Source: SIG701 sp045544955
GTDB lineage: Bacteria > Bacillota > Clostridia > Oscillospirales > CAG-272
Length of the DNA: 64,000 bases
Direction of reading: 5' to 3'
Assembly (NCBI GenBank): GCA_045544955.1
Contig: JAZPZY010000046.1
Span: forward strand, 1 to 64,000
This document shows positions 27,149 through 36,242 of the stretch, in pieces. How positions within the stretch are numbered: the first letter of the stretch is position 1; every line of letters begins with the position of its first letter. The notes under the pieces are model-generated. The model worked only from the letters and a program-made list of their open reading frames with translations, searched no databases and was not told the origin of the DNA. Made by a program: the position numbers and the translations under genes.

Positions 27149-27453
27149 ATGCAAGCCGTAAAATAAGGTCATACCAGCCGGGGGAGCAGCGGGTCCTTGT
27201 ACCTGAAATCCGCTATAGCAGGGGTGGATTCCTATTTTAAGGGCTGTGCCCGTGTGGTCTGCACTGTAGCAGTCTGTGTTGAGGAATGGGTCTTGCGCGA
27301 TCGGCGGCTGTGAACCATGTCAGGTGGGGAACCAAGCAGCATTAAGCAGTTTAGCCGATGCGCCGCAAGGACGCCTGTTCTGAGCAGGCTTTACAGCGGC
27401 GCGTATGTGTGCAGTTCGATTTTTAGGTGTATGACCTTACTTTGCGGCTTGCA
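27149..27453 (+). ncRNA. ffs: signal recognition particle RNA, large bacterial type
   Basis: About 300-base scRNA. The ends pair over roughly 25 bases (GCAAGCCG...AAGGTCATACC at 27151-27175 with GGTGTATGACCTTA...CGGCTTGC at 27427-27452). The Alu-domain region near 27176-27240 has the clostridial CCGCTATAGCAGGG motif. The S-domain helix 8 shows GTCAGG, a GGAA tetraloop closed by GG/CC, and CAAGCAGCA (27319-27342). It binds Ffh and targets nascent membrane proteins. Location directly before dnaX is the usual Firmicutes one. Ends are estimated from the pairing. Confidence 0.93.
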
Positions 27454-27485
27454 TTTATTCTATATTTCGAGAGGAGCACGTTTTC

Positions 27486-29060
27486 ATGTATCAGGCCTTA
27501 TACAGAAAATACCGGCCGGCTGTGTTCGACGACGTTTGCGGACAGGATCATATTACTTCCGTTTTGAAATACCAGACGGCAAACGGACGTGTTTCTCACG
27601 CCTACCTTTTCTGCGGCTCACGGGGAACGGGTAAAACCACTTGCGCTAAAATTCTGGCAAAGGCCGTAAACTGCGAGAATCCGCAAGATGGCAATCCCTG
27701 CTGTCAGTGTGCTTCGTGCCGCTCCATTGATAACGCGAGTGCTACGGACGTTTTGGAGATGGACGCTGCGTCCAATAACGGCGTCGACTATATCCGCGAC
27801 ATACGGGACGAAGTTGCCTACACACCCGCTATGCTGAAGCGGCGTGTGTATATTATCGACGAGGTACATATGCTGTCTGCCAGCGCGTTTAACGCACTGC
27901 TTAAAACGCTGGAAGAGCCACCGGAGCACGTTGTGTTTATTTTGGCCACGACGGAAATGCACAAACTGCCTAACACGATCGTCTCACGCTGTCAGCGTTT
28001 TGACTTCCGTCGGATTTCCATTCCCGTGCTGGCTGAGCGACTTGACTACGTGGCGGCGAAGGAACAGATACCATTGGAAAAGGAGGCCGCACAGCAAATT
28101 GCCCGTCAGGCACAGGGCGGTATGCGTGACGCTATCAACCTGTTTGAACTTTGCAGTGGCGGCGGTGCGGCTGTCACACTTTCACGTGTGGGAGAAGTGC
28201 TCGGCCTCAGCGGATACGATTTTCTTCACAATGCGGCACTCCGGCTTGCGGCGGGTGACATGAAATCTTTGTTTCGTATTATCGCTGACGTTGTTTCTTC
28301 GTCCAAGGATATTTCTGTTTTCTGGCAGGAACTTACTTCTTTCTACCGGGATATGATGGTTGCTAAGTACGCGGACGAGCCAGCCTCCTATCTGGATCTT
28401 ACGGAACAGGAAACGGCGCTTCTATTGGATGCCGTTACTAAATTTAATATAAAAACGCTGACATACCACTGTGGGATTCTAGATCAGGCTATGCAGAACA
28501 TGCAGCGCTCCCCGCAGATGAAACGTACCATTGCCGAGTTTGCCTTTATGCGGATGTGCGATCCTCTTCTGGATAACTCGCCTGAAGCACTGGCCGCGAG
28601 AATCGGCCAGCTTGAGGATCGGCTCGCTATGCTCGAGATCAGTGGCATTCCTTCCGCTCCGTCTTCTCATGAACCGCCGGTGCACGATACGGGCAATACA
28701 GTGCCTTCCGTGGTAAGTACGCCGGCACCGTCTGAACCGGATGTGAACGGTGACGCAGAGTTTGATCCTGTGCCGGATATGAGTGAAGTTCTCGAAAAGT
28801 TGGGAAAGATCGACAAGCGGGCACAGAGTTTTCTTATCAATGCAAATATGCTCGTGTCAGCTGACGGAAAAAACGTGCGTATTCACACAGGTGACGATTT
28901 TTCCGCACGCATGCTGATGGATGAGAGTGCGAAAGCTGCGATTTCCCGTGCACTGGTTCTTTGCCGCGTTACGGCTGGAACGGTGGAGATCCAGGTTGTA
29001 ACAGATAAAAAAAATGCTGCCATTGATCCGGCAGCGGAAGACCTATATAAAAATTTATAA
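27486..29060 (+). CDS. dnaX: DNA polymerase III gamma/tau subunit
   Basis: Clamp-loader ATPase. Residues 1-20 show the family start YQALYRKYRPAVFDDVCGQ. Walker A is GSRGTGKTT, followed by a zinc cluster (CENPQDGNPCCQCASC) and Walker B IIDEVHML. SRC in TIVSRCQRF is the sensor/arginine-finger region. A Pro/Ala/Ser linker (about 385-430) precedes a C-terminal domain. At 524 residues it is in the range for a tau-only product. GAGGAG precedes the ATG. First gene of dnaX-ybaB-recR. Confidence 0.95.
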   Translation: MYQALYRKYRPAVFDDVCGQDHITSVLKYQTANGRVSHAYLFCGSRGTGKTTCAKILAKAVNCENPQDGNPCCQCASCRSIDNASATDVLEMDAASNNGVDYIRDIRDEVAYTPAMLKRRVYIIDEVHMLSASAFNALLKTLEEPPEHVVFILATTEMHKLPNTIVSRCQRFDFRRISIPVLAERLDYVAAKEQIPLEKEAAQQIARQAQGGMRDAINLFELCSGGGAAVTLSRVGEVLGLSGYDFLHNAALRLAAGDMKSLFRIIADVVSSSKDISVFWQELTSFYRDMMVAKYADEPASYLDLTEQETALLLDAVTKFNIKTLTYHCGILDQAMQNMQRSPQMKRTIAEFAFMRMCDPLLDNSPEALAARIGQLEDRLAMLEISGIPSAPSSHEPPVHDTGNTVPSVVSTPAPSEPDVNGDAEFDPVPDMSEVLEKLGKIDKRAQSFLINANMLVSADGKNVRIHTGDDFSARMLMDESAKAAISRALVLCRVTAGTVEIQVVTDKKNAAIDPAAEDLYKNL

Positions 29061-29080
29061 CCATTTCGGAGGAAATGAAC

Positions 29081-29437
29081 ATGAAAGCAAGACTCCCCAA
29101 GGGTATGGGCGGCGGTCCGCAGAATATGCAGGGCATGCTTCGCCAGGCGCAGAAGATGCAGGAAGATATGGCTACACTCCAGGAAGAACTGGATTCCCGG
29201 GAGTATGAAGTGTCTGCAGGCGGCGGTGTGGTTACCGTAAAGATTACCGGTAAGCTTGAAATCAAATCCATTGACCTGAAGCCGGAAATCGTTGATCCCG
29301 ACGACATTGAGACACTTTCTGATATCCTTGTTGCCGGCGTAAACGAGGCAATCAAGAAGGTGAACGAAACCAATAGCGAAGAGATGGCGAAGGTTACCGG
29401 CTCTATCAACATCCCCGGTATGCCAGGCATGTTTTGA
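29081..29437 (+). CDS. ybaB: nucleoid-associated protein, YbaB/EbfC family
   Basis: Small dimeric DNA-binding protein, 118 residues. A Met/Gly/Gln-rich N-terminus is followed by a helix (QGMLRQAQKMQEDMATLQEEL) and the conserved GGGVVTVKITG sheet. Of two possible ATGs (29075 and 29081) the second is right: CGGAGG at 29067-29072 is 8 bases from it but only 2 from the first. It sits between dnaX and recR as in most bacteria. Confidence 0.94.
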   Translation: MKARLPKGMGGGPQNMQGMLRQAQKMQEDMATLQEELDSREYEVSAGGGVVTVKITGKLEIKSIDLKPEIVDPDDIETLSDILVAGVNEAIKKVNETNSEEMAKVTGSINIPGMPGMF

Positions 29438-29439
29438 GT

Positions 29440-30042
29440 ATGACGGAGTACATTGAACCCCTGCAGCGATTGGCGGATAAATTCCGCAAATTGGACGGTA
29501 TCGGTGCCAAAACAGCCGTGCGGCTGGCATTCTGTGTTATGAATTTTTCGGAAGAAGAAGTGCGTGACTTTGCTGATGCACTGATTGCAGCCAAGACGGA
29601 TATTTGCCTTTGCGAGCGTTGTCAGAATATTACCACGGAGACTCTATGCTCGGTATGCCGTTCCGAGGACCGGGATGAGAGCGTGATCTGCGTGGTGGAA
29701 GATCCCCGTGCCGTGATTGCTATCGAGAAGATGCATGGCTACCGCGGCGTCTATCACGTTTTGCACGGTGCTATCTCTCCTATGCGTCGTATCGGACCGG
29801 ATCAGCTGAAGATCCGGGAACTGATGGCACGTATCGAGGAAGGCGGCGTGGGTGAAGTAATCCTTGCCACCAATTCCACCGTAGAAGGAGAAGCGACCGC
29901 TATGTACCTCTCCCGGCAGATTGCTCCTTACGGGGTGAAGATCAGCCGCATTGCCAACGGCGTTCCCGTTGGCGGTGATCTGGAGTATACGGACGAGATC
30001 ACCCTAAAGCGAGCTTTGGATGGCCGCTATGATATGAATTGA
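29440..30042 (+). CDS. recR: recombination mediator RecR
   Basis: Loads RecA at gaps together with RecO/RecF. A helix-hairpin-helix (LDGIGAKTAVRLAF), a four-cysteine zinc finger (C..C at CERC, C..C at CSVC), and a Toprim domain (ICVVEDPRAVIAIE, then NGVPVGGDLEYTD) appear in the normal order over 200 residues. ATG at 29440 is 2 bases after the ybaB stop; a TTG at 29434 is less likely. Confidence 0.95.
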   Translation: MTEYIEPLQRLADKFRKLDGIGAKTAVRLAFCVMNFSEEEVRDFADALIAAKTDICLCERCQNITTETLCSVCRSEDRDESVICVVEDPRAVIAIEKMHGYRGVYHVLHGAISPMRRIGPDQLKIRELMARIEEGGVGEVILATNSTVEGEATAMYLSRQIAPYGVKISRIANGVPVGGDLEYTDEITLKRALDGRYDMN

Positions 30043-30046
30043 CTGA

Positions 30047-30076
30047 AAAAACTGCTGCACACAGATGCAGCAGTTT
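30047..30076. terminator. bidirectional terminator between recR and radC
   Basis: AAAACTGCTGCA (about 30048-30059) pairs with TGCAGCAGTTTT (30065-30076), with A-run before and T-run after, so it can stop both convergent transcripts. Confidence 0.8.
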
Positions 30077-30078
30077 TT

Positions 30079-30798
30079 TTATCGAGTTGTCATCGGAAAT
30101 CCGGACACCCTTTTTCTCATGGCGGTATCAAGGCAGGGAACTGCATTCAATTCATGCACAATGACATGTTCCAGAAGCGTTACGTGATTAGTCTCTAAAT
30201 AGCGGAAAATTTCCTGAGTAAGAAAGATATCTTCAGAAGACGGACGCATGGCACCGTCCACGTGATTGTGCATCAAAACAACGTAGGAGGCCTCCATCTG
30301 TTGGCAAAGACGGAGAATTTCTTCCGGGTAGGATTCCGGCCTTCGAAGATGTTCTTCTGCCAATGTGCGGACGGTGATGATCCTGCGCTGGGCATCCATC
30401 AAAAGTACGGCGACGGTGGCTGCCGGTTTGCCGAGGAACCATTCAGTAACGTACAAATATAGCCTTTCCCACGTAACGAGCGGCTCACTTCCGATTTCTT
30501 TCAGCTTTGCCGCCCGGACACTGTCAGCTACGGTACGGATGAGTGCAGCACTGGCGGGTCCGACTCCCGGCACTTTGCAAAGCTCTTCTTCCTTTGCGTT
30601 CAGAACGGCATACAAGGAGCCAAATTGTTTCAGCAGATTATGTGCAATCGGATTCGTGTTTGCACGGGGAATGGCGTGAAACAGCAACAGCTCCAATACC
30701 TCGTGTTCTTCAAAATCGTCAAAACCGCATCGCTTATATCGGCTTCGCAGCCGGGCACGGTGCCCGGCATGCACGTTTTGCGGATCGGATTTACTCAT
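30079..30798 (-). CDS. radC: RadC family JAB-domain protein
   Basis: A helix-hairpin-helix N-terminus (about 35-90, with CKVPGVGPASAALI) precedes a JAB/MPN domain. The metal motif reads HNH...S..D in MHNHVDGAMRPSSED, so the site is intact though the usual HNHPSG is HNHVDG. The role of RadC proteins is unsettled (once linked to DNA repair). ATG at 30798 has GAGG at 6 bases and overlaps the ruvB stop by 8 bases, so it is translationally coupled to ruvB. Confidence 0.88.
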   Translation of the reverse strand: MSKSDPQNVHAGHRARLRSRYKRCGFDDFEEHEVLELLLFHAIPRANTNPIAHNLLKQFGSLYAVLNAKEEELCKVPGVGPASAALIRTVADSVRAAKLKEIGSEPLVTWERLYLYVTEWFLGKPAATVAVLLMDAQRRIITVRTLAEEHLRRPESYPEEILRLCQQMEASYVVLMHNHVDGAMRPSSEDIFLTQEIFRYLETNHVTLLEHVIVHELNAVPCLDTAMRKRVSGFPMTTR

Positions 30799-31861
30799 GT
30801 TCATCCTCACTGATGTTTATTTGACTGTCTGTGCCCATGGTTGTTGACGGACGGTAGGGAATACCCAAATGATCGTAGCCCAGCTTTGTTACACATCTGC
30901 CTCGGGGCGTACGGCTCAAAAAGCCGATCTGCATAAGATAAGGCTCGTACACGTCTTCCAGAGTGATTGCCTCTTCGCCGACTGTTGCTGCCAACGTTTC
31001 CAGGCCAACTGGCCCGCCGCCGTAAATGTCGATAATCGTGCGAAGCATTCGCCGGTCGATATTGTCAAGACCCAGTTCATCCACTTCCAGCATGGACAGC
31101 GCGTCTCTTGCCGAGGCCTCTGTAATGGTTCCGTCTCCCCGTACCTGTGCAAAATCACGAACACGTTTTAAAAAGCGGTTGGCGATACGAGGCGTTCCGC
31201 GGGAACGGGAGGCGATCTCAAGTGCACCGTCATCCGTGATGGGAACGTTAAGAATACCCGCACTTCTGCGTACGATCTGTGCCAACTCTTCAGTTGTATA
31301 CAGTTCCAGCTTTAATAGCACACCAAACCGGTCACGCAGGGGTGTTGTCAGCTGACCGGCTCTCGTTGTAGCACCTACCAGGGTAAAATGAGGCAGCGGT
31401 ACCCGGATGCTCCGCGCGGATGGGCCTTTGCCGATGATAATGTCCAGTGCGTAGTCTTCCATGGCTGGGTACAGGATTTCCTCTACGGAACGGGAGAGAC
31501 GGTGAATCTCATCGATAAACAGCACGTCTCCTTCACCCAGATTGGTAAGGAGCGCGGCAAGATCTCCCTGCTTTTCAATGGCAGGACCTGACGTAATCCG
31601 GAGATTTACACCAAGTTCGGAGGCGATGATGGCGGAAAGCGTCGTTTTACCGAGTCCAGGCGGTCCGTACAACAGTACGTGATCCAGACATTCACCGCGC
31701 AGCTTTGCAGCCTCAATATATATTTTCAAAATCTCTTTGGATTTGGTCTGTCCAACGTACTCTTCGAGAGAGTGAGGGCGGAGACTCAGTTCATTATCGC
31801 CGTCCTCGGACAGGCAATCTGTGGTGACGATGCGGTTTTCAAAATCAAATTCCGTATCCAT
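30791..31861 (-). CDS. ruvB: Holliday junction helicase RuvB
   Basis: Hexameric AAA+ motor for branch migration. Walker A GPPGLGKTT, Walker B LFIDEIHRL, sensor GATTRAG, arginine finger region LRDRFG and a C-terminal winged helix are intact, 356 residues. AAGGAG is 6 bases before the ATG. It lies 38 bases after ruvA on the same transcript. Confidence 0.97.
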   Translation of the reverse strand: MDTEFDFENRIVTTDCLSEDGDNELSLRPHSLEEYVGQTKSKEILKIYIEAAKLRGECLDHVLLYGPPGLGKTTLSAIIASELGVNLRITSGPAIEKQGDLAALLTNLGEGDVLFIDEIHRLSRSVEEILYPAMEDYALDIIIGKGPSARSIRVPLPHFTLVGATTRAGQLTTPLRDRFGVLLKLELYTTEELAQIVRRSAGILNVPITDDGALEIASRSRGTPRIANRFLKRVRDFAQVRGDGTITEASARDALSMLEVDELGLDNIDRRMLRTIIDIYGGGPVGLETLAATVGEEAITLEDVYEPYLMQIGFLSRTPRGRCVTKLGYDHLGIPYRPSTTMGTDSQINISEDEHE

Positions 31862-31899
31862 GAAAAACTCCTTTTTTTACATTGGGAAAAGCGGTTGGA

Positions 31900-32523
31900 T
31901 TATTTCATCAGCACAGCAAGGGCAGAGCGGATTATATCCTCCAGGGCGGCGGATGTGTCCACTTTGGTGAGTGCTGTCGTCACTTCCGGCTTTCCGTATC
32001 CGAGCACAAGAAGCGCTGCTTTGGCGTCCTCCAGTTTTCCGCTTCTCTCGGCGGAAGTCTGCTGCGGCACGTCCGGGGAGAATGACGATCCACCTCCAGG
32101 GAAGGATTTGGCAATTTTATCTTTCAGATCCAGAATAATCCGTGCGGCCGTTTTCGGTCCGACGTTCGGTGCTTTGGCGATGGCCTTGGCATCCTCCGCC
32201 GCCACTGCTGCCGAGAGTTTTTCCGGTGTCATTAAGGATAGAATGGACACGGCGGCTTTTGGGCCGACACCGGAAACGGTTATAAGCATCTTGAACATGG
32301 ACAGTTCTTCCGTGGTGAAAAAGCCGAAAAGATCAATGCCGTCTTCCCGTACCTGCATGTGCGTATACAACCGCACCTGCTGCGGCTTTTCGGCAGCCAG
32401 CGGCAGTTTTGTCAGCGTGTTGGATGTAACGGTGACTTTATAGCCAACGCCGCCGCATTCCACGACGGCCACGGATGCCATGGCATCCGTGTAAATCAAA
32501 TTCCCGGTAAGACAGTATATCAT
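31900..32523 (-). CDS. ruvA: Holliday junction protein RuvA
   Basis: Junction-binding tetramer. An N-terminal OB fold (MIYCLTGNLIYTD) is followed by tandem helix-hairpin-helix (LITVSGVGPKAAVSIL and IAKAPNVGPKTAARIIL) and a C-terminal RuvB-contact domain, 207 residues. ATG overlaps the yfhO stop (ATGA), so its translation depends on the upstream membrane-protein gene. Confidence 0.96.
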   Translation of the reverse strand: MIYCLTGNLIYTDAMASVAVVECGGVGYKVTVTSNTLTKLPLAAEKPQQVRLYTHMQVREDGIDLFGFFTTEELSMFKMLITVSGVGPKAAVSILSLMTPEKLSAAVAAEDAKAIAKAPNVGPKTAARIILDLKDKIAKSFPGGGSSFSPDVPQQTSAERSGKLEDAKAALLVLGYGKPEVTTALTKVDTSAALEDIIRSALAVLMK

Positions 32524-35288
32524 ACGTCAGTTGTACCCCGTTTCTGTTTTCTTCGTTTGAGCAAAATTTCCCCGGTGCATATGGCGGCAAACACGGCGAT
32601 TCCGGCAATGCTGATGACTGTGCCGTATTTGACGCAGTCCGGTCTGTATTCAATAGAAATCGTGTGCTGACCGTCAGAGGGCAGGGTAAAGCCCATCAGT
32701 GCATCAAGGAGTACGCATGTCTCCACTTCTTTGCCGTCAACCTTCACAACCCAGCCGGCATCGTAGGGGATAGATGTGAACATTAGCGTTTGATTACTGT
32801 CTGCATTCACTGTGCCGTAGAAGGAATCCTCCGTGTACGAATCAATCACAAAGGGAGAGGCGGATAAAGTGTTCATGGATTCCTTGAACAGTGCCTCGTC
32901 CAGATAGTAGAAGAACGGTTCATTGGTGGCAAGATACAGATCGTCACTGCGCAGTTTCAGGGCAATATCGATCTCTTGCCCGGCCTCAAACGGGCCGGCC
33001 GTGCGGATGGCGAAAGTTTCGTTTCCGAAGAAAGTGCCCACGTTATTACCGTCAATGATAAGATCTGCTTCCCGGGGATAGTCACTGGGGAAATAGACGT
33101 AAATGTAACCGCTTTGCGGTACTGTAATGGTGAAGATCACTTTCGCATAGTCACCGGTGCGCTCCGGTGCGTACTTTTTATGTCCGACAACCATGGAGGA
33201 GATGCAGTTTTCATAGTCAATATCATCGGTACGGATTGCCTGGAATACTTTTACCTGCTTTCCGGCTCCGGTCATCTCGCCGATAAGATAATTCATCCGT
33301 TCAAAGGGGGAAGTGTACAGGGGATCTCCCAGGTTGAAGGTGCCGAGCGAGCGGTCTACGCCGAATGCAACGGGAAGTGCGTACGGATTTTCGTATACGA
33401 TCAGATCGCCGTTGTTGGAGAATTCACTGTAAAGCGCGGAAATGCGGTCGTCCGGTTCAGCGATCACGTACTTGATTCCGGTGATAGCATCCAGCACGGG
33501 GGTGCTTCCGTAATACTTTGTCCAGTGGGATTTGGACGTCATACCCAGTCGATTCAGAAACTCTATAACGCTGGCGTTTAGGGTGGATGTGGAGTTGGAA
33601 AGCCCGCGCATGCCCAGTGCCAGATTGTCGTTGGAGTTTCTGTGAATTGTTTTTTCCATTCGGTAGAAGGAATCGTCTTTTGCCTTAACATCGTCTACTA
33701 CCGGCTGTATCCGATCCATCACGGAACGGTAAGAATCACGTGAGGACACCACCACGTCCGCGTCAAGACAGATAATGTTGTGATAACCGGCACAGAACAT
33801 TTCCAGGCATACGACGATGGCCATGATCAGGGATGCAGTATGCCGTACGTCTTCCGCTTTCATAACGGAGGCTCGCAGAATAAAGAGATACAGTACACAG
33901 AACGCAAGAGAACCCCACACAGCCACCAGATCCGGCAGATTATCAAAATCCATCTTCTGCATGATCAGAAGAATGGCGGAAACGGCACCGGCGGCGGCAA
34001 CCACGTATCTAAATCCGATTTCCCGGATTTTTTCAAACGCTTTGAAAGCCATCAGGATGAACACAAAGCACAGCATGAAGCTGTATCGGTAGTTCAGCCA
34101 GTTGGGACGCTGAAATCCGTGCCAGATCAGATCAAGTGTGCTGGCATTGAAGCTGACGATGAAAAATAGAATCAGAACGCCGGTAGCGACTTTCTCACGC
34201 GTTTTTACGTGGGGAGCAAAGAAATACAGCGGCATGAGAAGAAGAGTCAGCATACCGGTATACAGCAGCGGAAGTCCTTCGGGACGAACCGTATCGTACG
34301 AGCCGAAGTACATCATGGAGATCATATCGAGAAAATCAAATTTCTGCGTAAGGCCGAACGAAGGATTGGAAAACGTAGTTTTTCCAAAAGTGAGGGAATA
34401 ATAGGCGGGAAGAATGATTATAGCCGCCATGGAAAGGGCGATGACGGAAAAAAGAGCGATGCGGCCGAGAGACAGGGCAAAGTGATGGCTTTTGCCGTGC
34501 GGATTTCTTTCTTCCGGCGTGCGGCTGAAGAAGTAGTAGAAGAAATACACCGCAACGAAAATGCAAGTCATATAGCCGATGTAGTAATTGCTTATGACCG
34601 CGAGAGCAAGCGTTACAACGAACAGCTTGTATTTCCCGTGCTTAATGATGGATTCTATGCCCAGAAGGATCAGGGGGAGGAAAATGACGTTATCGATCCA
34701 CATGGTGTTATGCTGATAAACCACAGCGTACGCTGTCAGAGCGTACATGGTGGAGAAGATAACAGCAGCAACCGGATTTCTCTCTCTTGTCTTATGCAGG
34801 TAAACTCCAAAGGTTAAACCGCAAAGTCCCGTTTTCAAAACGAAAAGAACGAGCAGAGCCTCCGTCATCATTTCCTTGGGAAACAGAGCTACGATAAAAG
34901 ACAGTGGGCTGGCGAGATAATAGGCGATGATTCCCATAAATTCTCCGCCAAGAGTACGCCCGAAAGAGTAGATGAAGCTGCCCTCTCCCAGAAGAAGATC
35001 ACGCAGTGCCTCAAAATAGAAGATATACTGACCGTTCAGATCCAGTACGAGCACCGATTCCTCACCGAAAGGGTAGACACCCATGCCAATATGGATAAGC
35101 AGCATGAGGGCGGCGGGTACAAGAAAACAGGCAAGAAGATATTTGTGACTTTCAAAGAAGGCTCGAACGGCTTCCTTTTTACTTGTCTTTTTTGTATAAT
35201 AGGCTTCCGGATTCTCCGAAGATACGGCTTCCGGAGTCTCATCCGGCAAAAAATCGGTTTCAGAAGAGGTAATTTTTTCGTCAGACAT
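32520..35288 (-). CDS. YfhO-family multi-spanning membrane protein
   Basis: About 922 residues. A hydrophilic N-terminus (1-45) precedes some 12-13 membrane helices (to about residue 500). A large extracytoplasmic beta-rich domain (about 510-895) and a final helix with basic tail follow. The YfhO family belongs to the GT-C-like glycosyltransferases; Bacillus YfhO and Listeria relatives glycosylate teichoic acids or lipids. DLNGQYIFYFEALRDLL in the first loop is a family trait. Of two ATGs, 35288 has GGAGG at 9 bases, 35294 at only 3. It overlaps DUF951 upstream and ruvA downstream. Confidence 0.85.
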   Translation of the reverse strand: MSDEKITSSETDFLPDETPEAVSSENPEAYYTKKTSKKEAVRAFFESHKYLLACFLVPAALMLLIHIGMGVYPFGEESVLVLDLNGQYIFYFEALRDLLLGEGSFIYSFGRTLGGEFMGIIAYYLASPLSFIVALFPKEMMTEALLVLFVLKTGLCGLTFGVYLHKTRERNPVAAVIFSTMYALTAYAVVYQHNTMWIDNVIFLPLILLGIESIIKHGKYKLFVVTLALAVISNYYIGYMTCIFVAVYFFYYFFSRTPEERNPHGKSHHFALSLGRIALFSVIALSMAAIIILPAYYSLTFGKTTFSNPSFGLTQKFDFLDMISMMYFGSYDTVRPEGLPLLYTGMLTLLLMPLYFFAPHVKTREKVATGVLILFFIVSFNASTLDLIWHGFQRPNWLNYRYSFMLCFVFILMAFKAFEKIREIGFRYVVAAAGAVSAILLIMQKMDFDNLPDLVAVWGSLAFCVLYLFILRASVMKAEDVRHTASLIMAIVVCLEMFCAGYHNIICLDADVVVSSRDSYRSVMDRIQPVVDDVKAKDDSFYRMEKTIHRNSNDNLALGMRGLSNSTSTLNASVIEFLNRLGMTSKSHWTKYYGSTPVLDAITGIKYVIAEPDDRISALYSEFSNNGDLIVYENPYALPVAFGVDRSLGTFNLGDPLYTSPFERMNYLIGEMTGAGKQVKVFQAIRTDDIDYENCISSMVVGHKKYAPERTGDYAKVIFTITVPQSGYIYVYFPSDYPREADLIIDGNNVGTFFGNETFAIRTAGPFEAGQEIDIALKLRSDDLYLATNEPFFYYLDEALFKESMNTLSASPFVIDSYTEDSFYGTVNADSNQTLMFTSIPYDAGWVVKVDGKEVETCVLLDALMGFTLPSDGQHTISIEYRPDCVKYGTVISIAGIAVFAAICTGEILLKRRKQKRGTTDV

Positions 35289-35490
35289 TTTCATTTTCCT
35301 CCGCGGGAATAATTTTTTTAATCGCTTTTTCTAATTTGAGCCGTGGCAGTACCATGTCTCTGCCGCATCCGCTGCATACGATCCGGATATCACTGCCGAT
35401 CCGGTGCACGGTGAATAATTTGGCTCCGCACGGATGTGTTTTTTTCAGTTCCAGCGTGTCTCCCACGCAGATTCTCGGGATACTGTTCAT
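35281..35490 (-). CDS. DUF951 family small protein
   Basis: A 69-residue protein with the family core GDTLELKKTHPCGAKLFTVHRIGSD and a CxxC (CSGC) near residue 40; with the HPCG cysteine this may form a metal site. Function unknown; in many Firmicutes it is linked to chromosome-partition or translation genes. AAGGAG precedes the ATG. It is the first gene of the overlapping DUF951-yfhO-ruvA-ruvB-radC operon. Confidence 0.85.
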   Translation of the reverse strand: MNSIPRICVGDTLELKKTHPCGAKLFTVHRIGSDIRIVCSGCGRDMVLPRLKLEKAIKKIIPAEENENV

Positions 35491-35523
35491 GATGTGCTCC
35501 TTGAAAAAAGAAAATCACATCTT

Positions 35524-35552
35524 ATTATACCATGTTTTGGTCAGGTTGTAAA
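35524..35552 (-). promoter_or_regulatory. promoter of the DUF951-yfhO-ruvAB-radC operon
   Basis: Minus-strand TTTACA (35547-35552), 17-base spacer, TATAAT (35524-35529). Confidence 0.75.
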
Positions 35553-35624
35553 TCCTATTCATCCGTAAATCCAGAGAAAATATTGTTAACACAGAGAAAA
35601 TATGAGTTTTTTGCATAAATGGTT

Positions 35625-35653
35625 TTGACTTGCAAGCAATTCTGTGATATAAT
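35625..35653 (+). promoter_or_regulatory. promoter of the ruvC gene run
   Basis: TTGACT (35625-35630), 17-base spacer, TATAAT (35648-35653). It faces away from the DUF951 operon promoter about 70 bases to the left, so ruvC and ruvAB are expressed divergently. Confidence 0.8.
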
Positions 35654-35703
35654 ATACTGATTAGATATTTATACACGACATATTCGGTGAACGGGAGGTT
35701 TTT

Positions 35704-36237
35704 ATGGTAATTCTCGGTATCGATCCCGGACTGGCTATCGTTGGCTGGGGCGTTCTGTCTTACAACGGTTCCCGCTTTCAGCCGATGGCGTACGGATCTA
35801 TACAGACAAAAGCAGGTTTACCAGTGGAAGAGCGCCTTTCGCAGATTTACGAAGGTCTTGCCTCCCTAATTCTGAAATATAAGCCGGATGCAGTGGCAGT
35901 GGAAGAACTGTTCTTTACTTCCAACATCACCACGGGCATCGTTGTGGCAGAAGCGCGCGGAACGATTCTGCTGTGTGCTCACCGTCACGGTGTTCCCATT
36001 TACGAGTACACGCCTATGCAGGTGAAGCAGGCAGTCGTCGGGTACGGCAAGGCGGAAAAGAAGCAGGTTATTTCCATGGTCACTATGCTTCTCGGGTTAT
36101 CGGCACCGCCGAAGCCGGACGATACAGCCGATGCTCTTGCCATCGCAATCTGCCACGCGCATACCGGTGCCTCAGGCATCGGTCAATACTACAACCGCCC
36201 AACAAAAATCGGCGGAATCTCCAAAGAAAAACGGTGA
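35704..36237 (+). CDS. ruvC: Holliday junction resolvase RuvC
   Basis: RNase H-fold endonuclease that cuts junctions moved by RuvAB. Acidic residues fit D7 (GIDPGLAIVGWG), E67/E68 (AVEELFF) and the C-terminal DDTADALAIAICH. 177 residues. GGGAGG lies 5 bases before the ATG. It is on the opposite strand from ruvAB, 3.2 kb away across a divergent promoter region, rather than in a ruvCAB operon. Confidence 0.96.
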   Translation: MVILGIDPGLAIVGWGVLSYNGSRFQPMAYGSIQTKAGLPVEERLSQIYEGLASLILKYKPDAVAVEELFFTSNITTGIVVAEARGTILLCAHRHGVPIYEYTPMQVKQAVVGYGKAEKKQVISMVTMLLGLSAPPKPDDTADALAIAICHAHTGASGIGQYYNRPTKIGGISKEKR

Positions 36238-36242
36238 AGCAG

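Noticed and set aside
28995..29020. A-run near the dnaX 3' end as a programmed frameshift site for a gamma form
   Set aside because: The A8 run is about 15 codons from the natural stop, so slippage would hardly change the product; no stimulatory hairpin or internal Shine-Dalgarno is evident.
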